From: Facklamia lactis
GTDB taxonomy: Bacteria > Bacillota > Bacilli > Lactobacillales > Aerococcaceae
Direction: 5' to 3'
DNA length: 64,000 nt
Assembly: GCF_015863205.1 (NCBI RefSeq)
Contig: NZ_JACBXQ010000006.1
Span: 1-64,000, forward strand
Each line of letters opens with the position of its first letter. Position 1 is the first letter of the stretch. The notes under the pieces are model-generated. The model did not search any database. It worked only from the letters and a program-made list of their open reading frames with translations, and had not been told where the DNA came from. The position numbers and the translations under genes were made by a program. Below, piece after piece: positions 36,879-45,211 of this stretch.

Positions 36879-37531
36879 GGAGACCCCTCCTCTCTAATTA
36901 ATCGAATTTCTCTATCATAATAGCCTTCAATTTCTTCATCCGCATGAGTCACCATCATAATTGATTTTCCATGCTCATGGGCTAAATGATGTAGTAATTT
37001 ATAAAACTCTCGGCGAGAAAAACGATCCATCCCGTTCGTGGGTTCATCTAAAACAAAAAAATCGGGATCTAACGCAAAGATTCGAGCAAGTATAACCCTT
37101 TGTTTCTGACCACCAGACAATTGTCCAATCAACTTCTGTCGCATCTCTGTCATTCCTACAGCAGCTAATGCTCTTTCTACATGTTCATAATCCCGACTAT
37201 TTAACGGTTTAAACCAACGATCCTTACTATAACGGCCCGACTCCACAAAACGTTGAACAGTACTAGGAAAACCGGAATTAAAAGCATTAATATTTTGTGC
37301 AACATATCCTACCGATAGTTTTTCTCCCAAACTATTTTTTTTGGTTAGATTCACTTCTCCTGTAGCAGGTTTTAATAAGCCTATAATATTTTTTACGAGA
37401 GTCGATTTTGCTGCTCCATTTTCGCCTGTTAAAATTACAAATTCCCCATCATGAATTGTAAAACTAATATTATTTAAAACTTTCTCCTCTTCATAATAGA
37501 AAGATAAATCTTTAACAGATAATATCTCCAC
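36836..37531 (-). CDS. znuC: Zinc ABC transporter ATP-binding protein
   Basis: The cytoplasmic ATPase of the metal importer. Seen: Walker A TGENGAAKST (an Ala where Gly is usual), signature LSGGQKQR, Walker B FFVLDEPTNGMD and switch His in VTHADEE. The GTG used here has a GGAGGG site about 10 bases upstream; a TTG three codons earlier sits on that site. The last 14 codons overlap the permease gene. It sits between the binding protein and the permease, as in adc/znu operons. Confidence 0.88.
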   Translation of the reverse strand: MEILSVKDLSFYYEEEKVLNNISFTIHDGEFVILTGENGAAKSTLVKNIIGLLKPATGEVNLTKKNSLGEKLSVGYVAQNINAFNSGFPSTVQRFVESGRYSKDRWFKPLNSRDYEHVERALAAVGMTEMRQKLIGQLSGGQKQRVILARIFALDPDFFVLDEPTNGMDRFSRREFYKLLHHLAHEHGKSIMMVTHADEEIEGYYDREIRLIREEGSPWRCFSMTSSKGHL

Positions 37532-37564
37532 TCTAACCAACCCTCCTTCAATATTGCTTTATTT

Positions 37565-38488
37565 TTAATTCTTTGTTAATTGGTCAAGATTCGATCGCAT
37601 AATAGAGAAGTAATCTTCCCCAGCTTTCCGTTCTTCCTCTGTTACTATCTCTATAGTACGTAAAGGTAATAAATCAACCTGAGCAGCGGAAGCTACCGTC
37701 TCCGCAATTTTAGAATCGAGGGCAGGATCCACATAAATCACTGAAATGTTCTTTTCTAAAAGTAATTTTTGCATTTCTCCTAACTGTTGTGCAGAAGGTT
37801 CTTGTTCAGAAGACAAACCTGCTATTGCCATCTGCTCAAGTCCATAAGCATTGGCTAAATAAGCAAATGCTCCATGTTGGACCACAATGGTTCTATTCGA
37901 TAACTCTTTGAGCTTTTCTTGATAATCCTTATCAAGCATTTTTAAATTCTCTAGGAGTTCATTGTAATTTTCTTCATATTTTTTAGCATTATCTGGATCG
38001 ATTTCTACCAACGCCTTCATGATATTCTCAGATTGTTGAGCGTAAAGCATGGGATCTAACCAGGTATGAGGATCGATTTCGTGTTGATGGTCGCCACCAT
38101 GAGCTTCTTGATGAGCTCCCCCCTCACCTTCTAATAGATCCAATCCCTTCGTTGATTCTACTAGTCGAGTCTTTGCAGGATCCACAATACTAGCTAATTC
38201 TTGAACAAAAATTTCCATTTCATCATCTTGATAGACAAATAAATCGCTCTCTTGGACCATTACTGCATCTCGAGCGCTTAAGTCATAAGAATGAACATCT
38301 TGATTACTCGGAAGAAGCATAGTGACATCTGCTTCTTCTCCCGCAATACTTTGGACCATAAAATAAACCGGATAAAAAGTAGTTAAAACTTGTGGCCTAT
38401 CTGCGGCTGAAACTTTATTTATCAGGATCGAACATCCAGCAAAAATTATTAACGCCAATAAAAAAGCTGATTTTACTATCTGTTTCAT
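37565..38488 (-). CDS. znuA: Zinc ABC transporter substrate-binding lipoprotein
   Basis: Captures zinc outside the cell for ZnuBC (cluster A-I receptor). The signal peptide ends IIFAGC, a plausible lipobox with Cys at about residue 18. Metal ligands: a His in NQDVHSYDLS, a His-rich flexible loop (HQEAHGGDHQHEIDPH), a later VVQHGAFAY and an acidic ligand near IYVDPALDSKIA. The His-rich loop favours zinc over manganese. The ATG used here follows AGAAGGGGG; an earlier in-frame start is less likely. It leads the operon behind a Zur-like operator. Confidence 0.88.
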   Translation of the reverse strand: MKQIVKSAFLLALIIFAGCSILINKVSAADRPQVLTTFYPVYFMVQSIAGEEADVTMLLPSNQDVHSYDLSARDAVMVQESDLFVYQDDEMEIFVQELASIVDPAKTRLVESTKGLDLLEGEGGAHQEAHGGDHQHEIDPHTWLDPMLYAQQSENIMKALVEIDPDNAKKYEENYNELLENLKMLDKDYQEKLKELSNRTIVVQHGAFAYLANAYGLEQMAIAGLSSEQEPSAQQLGEMQKLLLEKNISVIYVDPALDSKIAETVASAAQVDLLPLRTIEIVTEEERKAGEDYFSIMRSNLDQLTKN

Positions 38489-38511
38489 AGTGTTCCCCCT
38501 TCTCATTAAAT

Positions 38512-38565
38512 GTAACAATTACTTTTAACAAGAGCTATCATATAGATTTAAAAGAAAAAAGTCAA
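38512..38565 (-). promoter_or_regulatory. Promoter of the zinc operon with a Zur-like operator
   Basis: On the minus strand TTGACT (38565-38560), 17 bp, TATGAT (38542-38537). About 14 bases further is GTAATTGTTAC (38522-38512), a match to the Zur/Fur-family palindrome GTAATNATTAC at nine of ten fixed positions. Bound there, a repressor would block early transcription. No zur gene is in the window. Confidence 0.65.
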
Positions 38566-38572
38566 GAAAATA

Positions 38573-38605
38573 AGAAACATCCCCATAAAACTATGGGGAC
38601 TGTTT
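38573..38605 (-). terminator. Terminator after the GTPase gene
   Basis: On the minus strand TCCCCATA/TATGGGGA with outer AACA/TGTT pairs is followed by a T-rich run (TTTCTTATTTTC). It directly follows the stop codon. Confidence 0.65.
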
Positions 38606-39813
38606 TATCGCTTACGCTTCTTTAAAAAATATTCAAACCAATCTGATATGATACTATTTTTATCTCCTAATTGGTCTTGATATAAAGTCAGATAATCTGT
38701 AAAAGAAGCATTCATAAATTTTTGAAGTTCTTTTATAGGAAGCTCTTTCCCTTGAATTTCTGCTTCCATAATCTTACATAAGACCTCGATATAAGCATAA
38801 GCTAGTGTCATCGTCAAAGTTGAAGCTGTGGTACCACTAATAATACCACTGCCTACACTTCCTATACCGGGGATCCACTTTAAGGCTGAACTCGCCATAT
38901 ATTTCCCTAACATTGTAGCAGTTCCAGTTCCACCAATCCCTGCAATAATACTAACGATTTGAGCGTAATCTAAAGATAATCCAAAAATACTCGTTATATG
39001 CGCTAACATCGTAATTTGCATGGGAACAAGGATCGCTGCATCTGCAATCGGAAGAGGAGAAACCCCAACACCGAAAGCAGAGGTAATGTATTTATGAGCC
39101 CAACCTCTAGCCTTTTCTATCTTCAGATTTAAATCGACTTGTTGGGCGTTTATAAAAGCCTTTTGAACCTCTTTTGGAAGAACAGATAAGCTAGTTTCAA
39201 TAACTTCCTGTAATCCATAGGCTTTAATAACATCTCCCTGACTCAAAGGGAAATCTTTCGCAAGTATTGGGAGAACCTGTTTAACTTGGGGTAATTTTTC
39301 CTCAATATATCTTACAAAATCTTCCACTTCATGACCAATCGATTGAGTTAAAATAACTATGACTGGCACCTCTTTTGCAAGGGTATTAATCAAAGCTATT
39401 TCTTGCGCTTCGATTCTTGCCATATTGGCATTAATACAATAATAGATTAAATGGACCTCTTCCTCTACACCTTTCTGCTTTTGTTGATGAATCAGATTTA
39501 ATAAGCTATTCATGACTTCTTTTTGAGCAGTAGCATTTAATTCAAGTCCTTTTGTATCGTACAGGGTAAGCGGAACTCCTTCCTTAGTAATTTTTTGTAT
39601 ATTTTGAGTGATCGGCATCCCTATCCCTGTGTTCGCTACCTGCTCTCTGAAAAGCGCATTCACTAAAGTACTTTTGCCTGACCCTGTCTTCCCTACTAAC
39701 AAAATATTAATAGGAAGCATTTTATCAACTTCTTCTTTCGATTTAGCCAGTAAATCACTAGCTAAACTGGGATCAACCTTATATTTATCAAGTTTCTTCC
39801 AAAATTTAACCAT
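38605..39813 (-). CDS. GTPase with C-terminal membrane-associated domain (DUF697-like)
   Basis: The N-terminal half is a P-loop GTPase of the Era/YfjP type: Walker A GKTGSGKST at residues 41-49 and switch II DTKG near 85-88. The base-recognition motif NKxD is replaced by LTQS, so guanine specificity is unclear. The C-terminal half (about 235-350) has Gly-rich hydrophobic stretches (GVGVSPLPIADAAILVPMQ, IAGIGGTGTATMLG, WIPGIGSVGSGIISG) like those of the DUF697 family, which contact or enter membranes. AGGAGG precedes the ATG. It follows the yugP-like gene by 15 bases. Function unknown. Confidence 0.7.
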   Translation of the reverse strand: MVKFWKKLDKYKVDPSLASDLLAKSKEEVDKMLPINILLVGKTGSGKSTLVNALFREQVANTGIGMPITQNIQKITKEGVPLTLYDTKGLELNATAQKEVMNSLLNLIHQQKQKGVEEEVHLIYYCINANMARIEAQEIALINTLAKEVPVIVILTQSIGHEVEDFVRYIEEKLPQVKQVLPILAKDFPLSQGDVIKAYGLQEVIETSLSVLPKEVQKAFINAQQVDLNLKIEKARGWAHKYITSAFGVGVSPLPIADAAILVPMQITMLAHITSIFGLSLDYAQIVSIIAGIGGTGTATMLGKYMASSALKWIPGIGSVGSGIISGTTASTLTMTLAYAYIEVLCKIMEAEIQGKELPIKELQKFMNASFTDYLTLYQDQLGDKNSIISDWFEYFLKKRKR

Positions 39814-39828
39814 GCAAACCTCCTAGTG

Positions 39829-40524
39829 TTAGTCACGATTCGAGTAACGATTTGAAATTAAAATTAAGCGAAATATTTGTAGAGCAGTCGAAATAGTACC
39901 TGCTAGATATGTAAAAGCAGCAGCATTTAGAACTCTTTTAGCAGCCAGGAGCTCTTCAGAATTAAAAACTTGATACTGTTGTAAACTATTAATCGCTCGT
40001 TTGCTTGCATCAAATTCTACAGGTAACGTTACAATTTGAAAAAGTAATGCAGCTGAAAGCGCAATGATTCCAAGTTGGATTAAGCCAGCAATTTGGAAAA
40101 TAAACCCTGCAAAAATGAGCGGCATCCCAATACTTGAACCAAACTGTGAAATAGGGACTAAAGCAGATCTTAATTTTAAAAAGCCATAATTTGTTGCGTG
40201 TTGGACTGCGTGGCCACATTCGTGAGCCGCAACTGCTACAGCAGCAACCGAAGTTTGATTATAGGTCGCTTCTGATAGGCGCAATACTTTCGATCTTGGA
40301 TCATAATGATCTGTTAAAGCACCTTGAATCCCTTCCACTTTCACATCATGAATATTATTCGCTTGGAGAATATACTCCGCCGCTTCACGACCAGAAATAT
40401 TACGTTGAGTTGGAAATTCACTGTACTTTGCAAACGTAGATTTGACCTTCCACTGGGCATACATCACCAACATCATTCCAATTAAAATCAAAAAATATGT
40501 TGAATCAAAATAATATGGATACAT
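39829..40524 (-). CDS. yugP: Membrane zinc metallopeptidase, YugP family
   Basis: A membrane protease of unknown substrate. The zinc motif HECGH lies at residues 101-105, in a block (AHECGHAVQHA) typical of this family. There is an N-terminal helix (about 9-25) and two or three more helices after the active site. The C-terminal tail is basic. At 231 residues it is of family length. AGGAGGG precedes the ATG. It is coupled with the GTPase gene downstream. Confidence 0.88.
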   Translation of the reverse strand: MYPYYFDSTYFLILIGMMLVMYAQWKVKSTFAKYSEFPTQRNISGREAAEYILQANNIHDVKVEGIQGALTDHYDPRSKVLRLSEATYNQTSVAAVAVAAHECGHAVQHATNYGFLKLRSALVPISQFGSSIGMPLIFAGFIFQIAGLIQLGIIALSAALLFQIVTLPVEFDASKRAINSLQQYQVFNSEELLAAKRVLNAAAFTYLAGTISTALQIFRLILISNRYSNRD

Positions 40525-40614
40525 TCTATTTCCCTCCTGATTGTTTCAATATTGTAAATATATTTTAGCAAAAAGACTATTTTATTGCTATTCGAGTGAC
40601 TTTTACTCCACCAA

Positions 40615-40654
40615 GACGCCAAAGGCTTCCCCATTTTCGGAGGAAGCCTTTTTT
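40615..40654 (+). terminator. Hairpin with a T tract on the plus strand, between uraA and yugP
   Basis: Arms AAAGGCTTCC/GGAAGCCTTT followed by TTTTTT only on the plus strand. It may still stop minus-strand transcription after uraA, but the T run there is poor (CCTTTGG). No plus-strand gene ends here. Confidence 0.5.
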
Positions 40655-40677
40655 AAATTTATTGCAGTATTTGTTGC

Positions 40678-41952
40678 TTATGATTCTGTTAACATGATAT
40701 TTAATAAAATTCCGACAATCGCACTTAATGCCGTACCTGACAATACAAAAGATCCACCAAAATCTAAAACTGCCCCACCTAAGCCTATTACTAACATAGC
40801 AGAAGCAATAATTAAATTACGCGATTTTGAAAAATCTGTTTGATTTTTTATTAGTACTTTCAAGCCATTGCTGGCAATAACCCCGTATAGCAAAATCGAC
40901 ATACCACCTAATACGGCTGTTGGGATGGTAGAAATCAAAGCATTAAATTTTCCAAAAAAACTCAAACCAATTGCAATAATGGCTGCATTTCTTATCACAC
41001 TAACCGAAGCAATTCTAGTTAAAGCAATCACCCCTGTATTCTCTCCGTAAGTCGTATTAGCAGGTCCCCCTATAAATGCGGATACCAAGCTCGCAAAACC
41101 ATCTCCCATTAAAGTTCGATGCAAGCCCGGTTTTGACAGAAAATTTTGATGACAAATTTCTCCTAAAACAACATGATCACCCGTATGCTCTGCGATAGTG
41201 ACCAAAGCAATAGGCAAAATTGCAAAGGCTTCTGGCCCGAAATATAATTGATACGTTTTAGCTCCCAGTAATCCTGATTCAAAAGGTAACGCTATATCGG
41301 GCATTTGAACCCATTCTGCTGCTAACACAGGTGAAAAATCAATCAAGCCCACTAATAAAGCAATTAAATAGCCTCCAATGATAGCCATTAAGAAAGGAAT
41401 AACACGATAAAACCCTTTACCATAGACTTGAAAATAAACAGATATCAAAAAAGTTCCTAGTGAGACCATAATATTACGCCAATCACCATCGGCTACAAAA
41501 CCAGCATTCGTTACTGCAGAAGAAGCTAAACCTAACCCAATTACAATGATCATGGGACCAATTACAATAGGCGGTAGCAAACGATTTAGCCAATCTGTTC
41601 CAGTAAATTTAATAATCGTACCTATTACAACATATAAGACACCAACCAACATAATCCCCGTCTGAGCTGCCGAAATATCCCCTTTCATCTGCTCCATAGC
41701 CAGACTCATCGCTGTAATGTAAGCAAACGAAGAACCTAAATAAACCGGAACTTGGGCCTTCGTAAGAAAAATATAAATTAACGTACCAATTCCACTTGCA
41801 AGTAAAGCCGTCGATACAGAAAGACCCAAAATTAAAGGAACCAAAATAGTTGCCCCAAACATAGCAAAAACATGTTGAAAGCTTAATAATAAGCCTTTCC
41901 CTAATGAAGGCTTTTCATTAGGCTGTAAGATTAAAGACGATATATTCTCCAT
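40678..41952 (-). CDS. uraA: Uracil permease (NCS2 family)
   Basis: A proton-coupled uracil importer with about 12-14 helices in 424 residues. Family marks: LLLSFQHVFAMFGATILVPL near residues 22-41, TAEH-like TIAEHTGDHVVLG near 255, and GGPANTTYGENTGVIALT near 299-316. The PyrR-type attenuator just upstream supports uracil, not purine, as the substrate. GAGGAG precedes the ATG. Monocistronic by appearance. Confidence 0.92.
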   Translation of the reverse strand: MENISSLILQPNEKPSLGKGLLLSFQHVFAMFGATILVPLILGLSVSTALLASGIGTLIYIFLTKAQVPVYLGSSFAYITAMSLAMEQMKGDISAAQTGIMLVGVLYVVIGTIIKFTGTDWLNRLLPPIVIGPMIIVIGLGLASSAVTNAGFVADGDWRNIMVSLGTFLISVYFQVYGKGFYRVIPFLMAIIGGYLIALLVGLIDFSPVLAAEWVQMPDIALPFESGLLGAKTYQLYFGPEAFAILPIALVTIAEHTGDHVVLGEICHQNFLSKPGLHRTLMGDGFASLVSAFIGGPANTTYGENTGVIALTRIASVSVIRNAAIIAIGLSFFGKFNALISTIPTAVLGGMSILLYGVIASNGLKVLIKNQTDFSKSRNLIIASAMLVIGLGGAVLDFGGSFVLSGTALSAIVGILLNIMLTES

Positions 41953-41983
41953 TATTATCCTTCTCCTCTTTTAGGCTTATCCA

Positions 41984-42060
41984 CAAAAAAATAAGCCTCA
42001 TTTTTTGAAAATAAGGCTTATTATTGTCGGTAGACTTTAGTATCCTCTCTGTGACACTTT
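41984..42060 (-). promoter_or_regulatory. PyrR-binding attenuator upstream of uraA
   Basis: On the minus strand a small stem-loop (42058-42039) shows CAGAGAGG (42051-42044), the core of the PyrR-binding loop of pyr leaders. It is followed by a terminator hairpin of AATAAGCCTTATTTT-type arms (42023-41990) and seven T residues. With UMP bound, PyrR is known to favour the terminator, so uptake would fall when pyrimidines are plentiful. pyrR itself is not in the window. Confidence 0.8.
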
Positions 42061-42194
42061 AAAAGACCTTAAATTTTCTTACTGATTTTACCATTAAAGC
42101 TACCTTTTGTCATTAGTTTTTTATATAACATGACGATCATTAAATCTTTAAATAAAATATTAAAATTTCCACTTATCTTTCGAAACATGAATCC

Positions 42195-42905
42195 CTATTT
42201 CATCGTTTCCTTCTTATCTGTCCTATTGCCCGATTGATTTAAATCAATCGGATAATCAAGAGTGGGTCGATTTTGAATTTCTAGATGCAAATAAGATACT
42301 CCAAAATCTTTTATTCTTGCAAGGAACTCTCGGCTTTCACGTTGCCATCGTGTTGTAGATGTTTCCTTAGCAGCAACTCCTACCGCTTCAATCCCCAATC
42401 TTCTTGCAATCATCAAAGCCCTAGGCAAATGATAGGCTTGTGTCACAATGATGACTTTATCTACTTCGTTATTCTTCTTTAATCGGAAGAGTGAGTCATA
42501 GGTTGAATAACCCGCATGATCCAAATATATTTGATCCCCTTCTATCTTGCGTTCTAATAAATATTCTTTCATTACGGCCACTTCATTATAGTTAGATTCG
42601 CGATGATCGCCACTCATAATTAACGGATTTTCCTTCAGCACTTGATTCAATTCGACAGCACACGCTAACCGTTGAGCCAATATTTGACTTGGGTACTTAT
42701 TTTCAATTACTCCTGCACCTAACACCATAATGGGTGTTTCAGAATTATCATAAGCGCTCTCCCGTAATTCAGATATATCTTTAAATTGCGGAATCGCCGA
42801 TACAATGACAAAAACATTCAAAATGGCCATTATTCCTAGTATTAAAAAGGCTAATAAGAAAGTCCTCTTCAATGTTTGGAATAACATTACAACAAATAAT
42901 TTCAT
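42195..42905 (-). CDS. YdcF/SanA-family membrane protein (DUF218)
   Basis: One N-terminal transmembrane helix (about 12-34) anchors a Rossmann-like domain of the DUF218 family outside the membrane. Seen: PIMVLGAGV near residues 58-66, MSGDHRESNYNEVAVMKEYL near 98-117, and IVTQAYHLPRALMIARRLG near 153-171. Relatives (SanA, ElyC, YdcF) are linked to envelope integrity, but no reaction is established. Length and order fit SanA better than YdcF. AAGGAGG precedes the ATG. Monocistronic. Confidence 0.8.
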   Translation of the reverse strand: MKLFVVMLFQTLKRTFLLAFLILGIMAILNVFVIVSAIPQFKDISELRESAYDNSETPIMVLGAGVIENKYPSQILAQRLACAVELNQVLKENPLIMSGDHRESNYNEVAVMKEYLLERKIEGDQIYLDHAGYSTYDSLFRLKKNNEVDKVIIVTQAYHLPRALMIARRLGIEAVGVAAKETSTTRWQRESREFLARIKDFGVSYLHLEIQNRPTLDYPIDLNQSGNRTDKKETMK

Positions 42906-43092
42906 GATAGCCTCCTTATCTACTAACCGTTATATCTTAGCAAGCTCATATTAATTATGCAAACTGATTTTGCTAAAACGAAATAATTGTTATCTTCTTC
43001 TATAAATTGTTATCCCATTGTTACATATTTAAAGCCTAAGTCTGTTAAACTAAACAGTGCATCTTTGAGTAAAAGAATAAAGGAGTTTTACA

Positions 43093-43752
43093 ATGAAAAA
43101 AATATTAAGTCTATCAACATTACTACTCTTACTATCGGGCTGCCAGGTAGTAAACTATTTTAAGGAGGACCATCCTGAACCCTCTAACTATTCGGCTGTC
43201 CATGCCAACGAAGAGACAGAGGATATTTCCGATGCTCGACCACAAGAGGCTCCTCAAACCAACCAAGAAAATTCAAAACCCAGCAACGACTTATTTTTAG
43301 ATGAGCAAATAATAGGAGAAAGTAGTTATCCCAACCTTGCCCTTCCAGAAGATGCTCCAGAAGACCTTAACCAAGCCATCAACGACTACTACACCGACAA
43401 GCTCTCTCCAAAAGAACAACAGGCTAGTCAGACTGAAATCAGTCAAGATTCACTCAACAAAGTTTTAGAGTATATAAATTCCGATGATGACCTTGCGGAA
43501 TTAGAAGTAGAAGTAGACCTCACTCAATTGACAATTGACGACCAAAAACTTATAGTTCCACGTTTGATTATTCCAATGGACTATTCATCAGCTGAAAAAC
43601 TGGCAAAAAATAATGATAGTCGCATTATTAATCACGCTTTAACCGAATTAGGAAATAGACTTCTTCTAGTCGCTTACCAAACTCCTGATGATCATTTAGT
43701 CCCAATACATCTTGTAAATGCTAAGCATTCACTATACTACGATGAACCATAA
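43093..43752 (+). CDS. Putative lipoprotein of unknown function
   Basis: A short signal peptide ends in LLLLSGC, a standard lipobox with Cys at residue 17, so the protein should be anchored outside. Residues 28-80 are polar, Glu/Gln/Asn-rich and probably disordered. The rest (about 85-219) is a compact acidic domain that I do not recognise. AAAGGAG lies 8 bases before the ATG. It is a single plus-strand gene between minus-strand neighbours. Confidence 0.7.
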   Translation: MKKILSLSTLLLLLSGCQVVNYFKEDHPEPSNYSAVHANEETEDISDARPQEAPQTNQENSKPSNDLFLDEQIIGESSYPNLALPEDAPEDLNQAINDYYTDKLSPKEQQASQTEISQDSLNKVLEYINSDDDLAELEVEVDLTQLTIDDQKLIVPRLIIPMDYSSAEKLAKNNDSRIINHALTELGNRLLLVAYQTPDDHLVPIHLVNAKHSLYYDEP

Positions 43753-43790
43753 AAAAACAGCCCTTCAAGTTTACTTGAGGGCTGTTCTAC
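43751..43790. terminator. Terminator between the lipoprotein gene and rpoN
   Basis: Arms CAGCCCTTCAAG and CTTGAGGGCTG with a 4-base loop. Seven T residues follow on the minus strand, fewer on the plus strand. It serves two convergent genes. Confidence 0.75.
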
Positions 43791-43791
43791 T

Positions 43792-45063
43792 TTATCCTTC
43801 TTTTTGCAAAATATTTTTACGATAACGCGCCACGAGTTGAGTACTGATACTAATTTTTTGCTTTTCTAATAACTCAACAATCTCTCGATCACTAATATTC
43901 GGTCCTTGCTTTGTCATAATATCTCGAATAAATCCTTGAATATTTAGAGCAGATAACCCATTTCGGCCAATTCGAGCCGAAACATTTATAAAATCAGTAA
44001 AAGCAAAAACCACTTCATTAAAAGCAAGATTTTTATTAACAACAATCGCCCTGACTATCGATTCCGATAAGCGCATCTGTTCAGCAATATCTTTCAACAG
44101 CAATGGAGCTGGACTCGTCCGTTGACCCACAAAGAATTCAGCTTGTGCCTTGACAATAACCTTCGTCACTCTTGTAATCAGTTCTTCTCTTAGCCGTAAG
44201 CAATTAATAAGTGTTTCATATTGCTCTTTATGAGGGCGAATGTACTGTCTCAATTGAAGATCCTTCTTCGCTTCCATCTCTTCGTAATAGGTTTGATTAA
44301 AGCGCAGACGAGGATAATACTGACGATTAAATCTTACTTCCACTTCTATACCATCCAGCTTAACTGAAACATCTGGAATTAAATTAATTCGATCTGGTCG
44401 GTCAAATAACGAAGCCGGAGAAGAACGAAGTGTATGATAATAATTAACACAAAGTTTGATTTCTTCACGTGTTAATTGACTCTTGCTTTCAATTTCAACA
44501 TAATCCTCATCCGATAATTCATCAAAAAAACTTTCTAATATGTAATAAGCAACATTTGGCGCATGTGGATCTTGTTCTGTTTGAAGCATTAAACATTCTC
44601 TTAAATCATAGGCGCCTATACCTGAGGGTTCCAACTGTTTGATTAGTGTTAATGCATCTAAGGCTACCATAGGTTCTACTTGTAATTTACTTGCGATTTC
44701 CTGATAAGAATATGGAATATAACCCCTTTTATCAAGAAAATTAATTAATTGAATCATCACATCCCTGATAGGAGTTTGACGATATAGTAAGATCTGCTCA
44801 TATAGAAAAGTTTCAAGAGTCTGGGGCGATCTCGGACTCTGAGGATCAATTTGATGTTGGTCCTCTTGACCTGCTTCCTTTGGAAGAGCTGCCACCCGCT
44901 GTTCAATCGGATATTCAAATTCAATAAAAGGATTCTCAATTAGTTCTTCTTCAAAATAATAAGTCAATTGCTCTCCATTCAAATCGAGAATATCCAACAA
45001 AAGAGTATTAGCTGCGATTTCCTCTTGATTCAAACCCGTAAATACTTTTACTTGATCACTCAT
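43792..45063 (-). CDS. rpoN: RNA polymerase sigma-54 factor, divergent
   Basis: Directs RNA polymerase to -24/-12 promoters with an ATP-driven activator. Region I is Leu-rich (TLLLDILDLNGEQLTYYF, then IENPFIEFE). The core-binding domain is clear: EPSGIGAYDLRECLMLQ near 136-152 and NLIPDVSV near 205. The C-terminal HTH (LLLKDIAEQMRLSESIVRAIVVNK) and the RpoN box are diverged: STQLVARYRK (407-416) against ARRTVAKYRE. The 423 residues are near normal. No activator gene is in the window; LevR-type activators of mannose PTS genes are its usual partners in this group. Confidence 0.83.
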   Translation of the reverse strand: MSDQVKVFTGLNQEEIAANTLLLDILDLNGEQLTYYFEEELIENPFIEFEYPIEQRVAALPKEAGQEDQHQIDPQSPRSPQTLETFLYEQILLYRQTPIRDVMIQLINFLDKRGYIPYSYQEIASKLQVEPMVALDALTLIKQLEPSGIGAYDLRECLMLQTEQDPHAPNVAYYILESFFDELSDEDYVEIESKSQLTREEIKLCVNYYHTLRSSPASLFDRPDRINLIPDVSVKLDGIEVEVRFNRQYYPRLRFNQTYYEEMEAKKDLQLRQYIRPHKEQYETLINCLRLREELITRVTKVIVKAQAEFFVGQRTSPAPLLLKDIAEQMRLSESIVRAIVVNKNLAFNEVVFAFTDFINVSARIGRNGLSALNIQGFIRDIMTKQGPNISDREIVELLEKQKISISTQLVARYRKNILQKEG

Positions 45064-45160
45064 AGAATCACCTACTTTCTTTTACATTTATGTTTATTAT
45101 ATCGAATCCATAAAGACTCGTCTAATTCCATTGTTAATTTTTTCATTTTTTATTCTTAAA

Positions 45161-45199
45161 TAAAAAGCCCCATACTGAAATTAACTCAGTAAGAGGCTT
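45161..45199 (-). terminator. Terminator of ypfJ
   Basis: On the minus strand AAGCC.. TACTGA/TCAGTA ..GGCTT arms are followed by TTTTATTT. It lies just after the stop codon. Confidence 0.65.
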
Positions 45200-45211
45200 A
45201 AGAAAAATTTG

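Noticed and set aside
39364-39379. A perfect sigma-54 promoter match on the plus strand (TGGCAC, 5 bases, TTGCA)
   Set aside because: It lies inside the minus-strand GTPase gene, where the bases encode a normal stretch (LAKEVPV). No plus-strand gene follows for 3.7 kb. Chance is the simplest reading; a transcript start here would change that.
40541-40843. A 100-codon plus-strand frame overlapping the end of uraA
   Set aside because: It runs antisense to the clear uracil permease and through a terminator hairpin, with no ribosome binding site.
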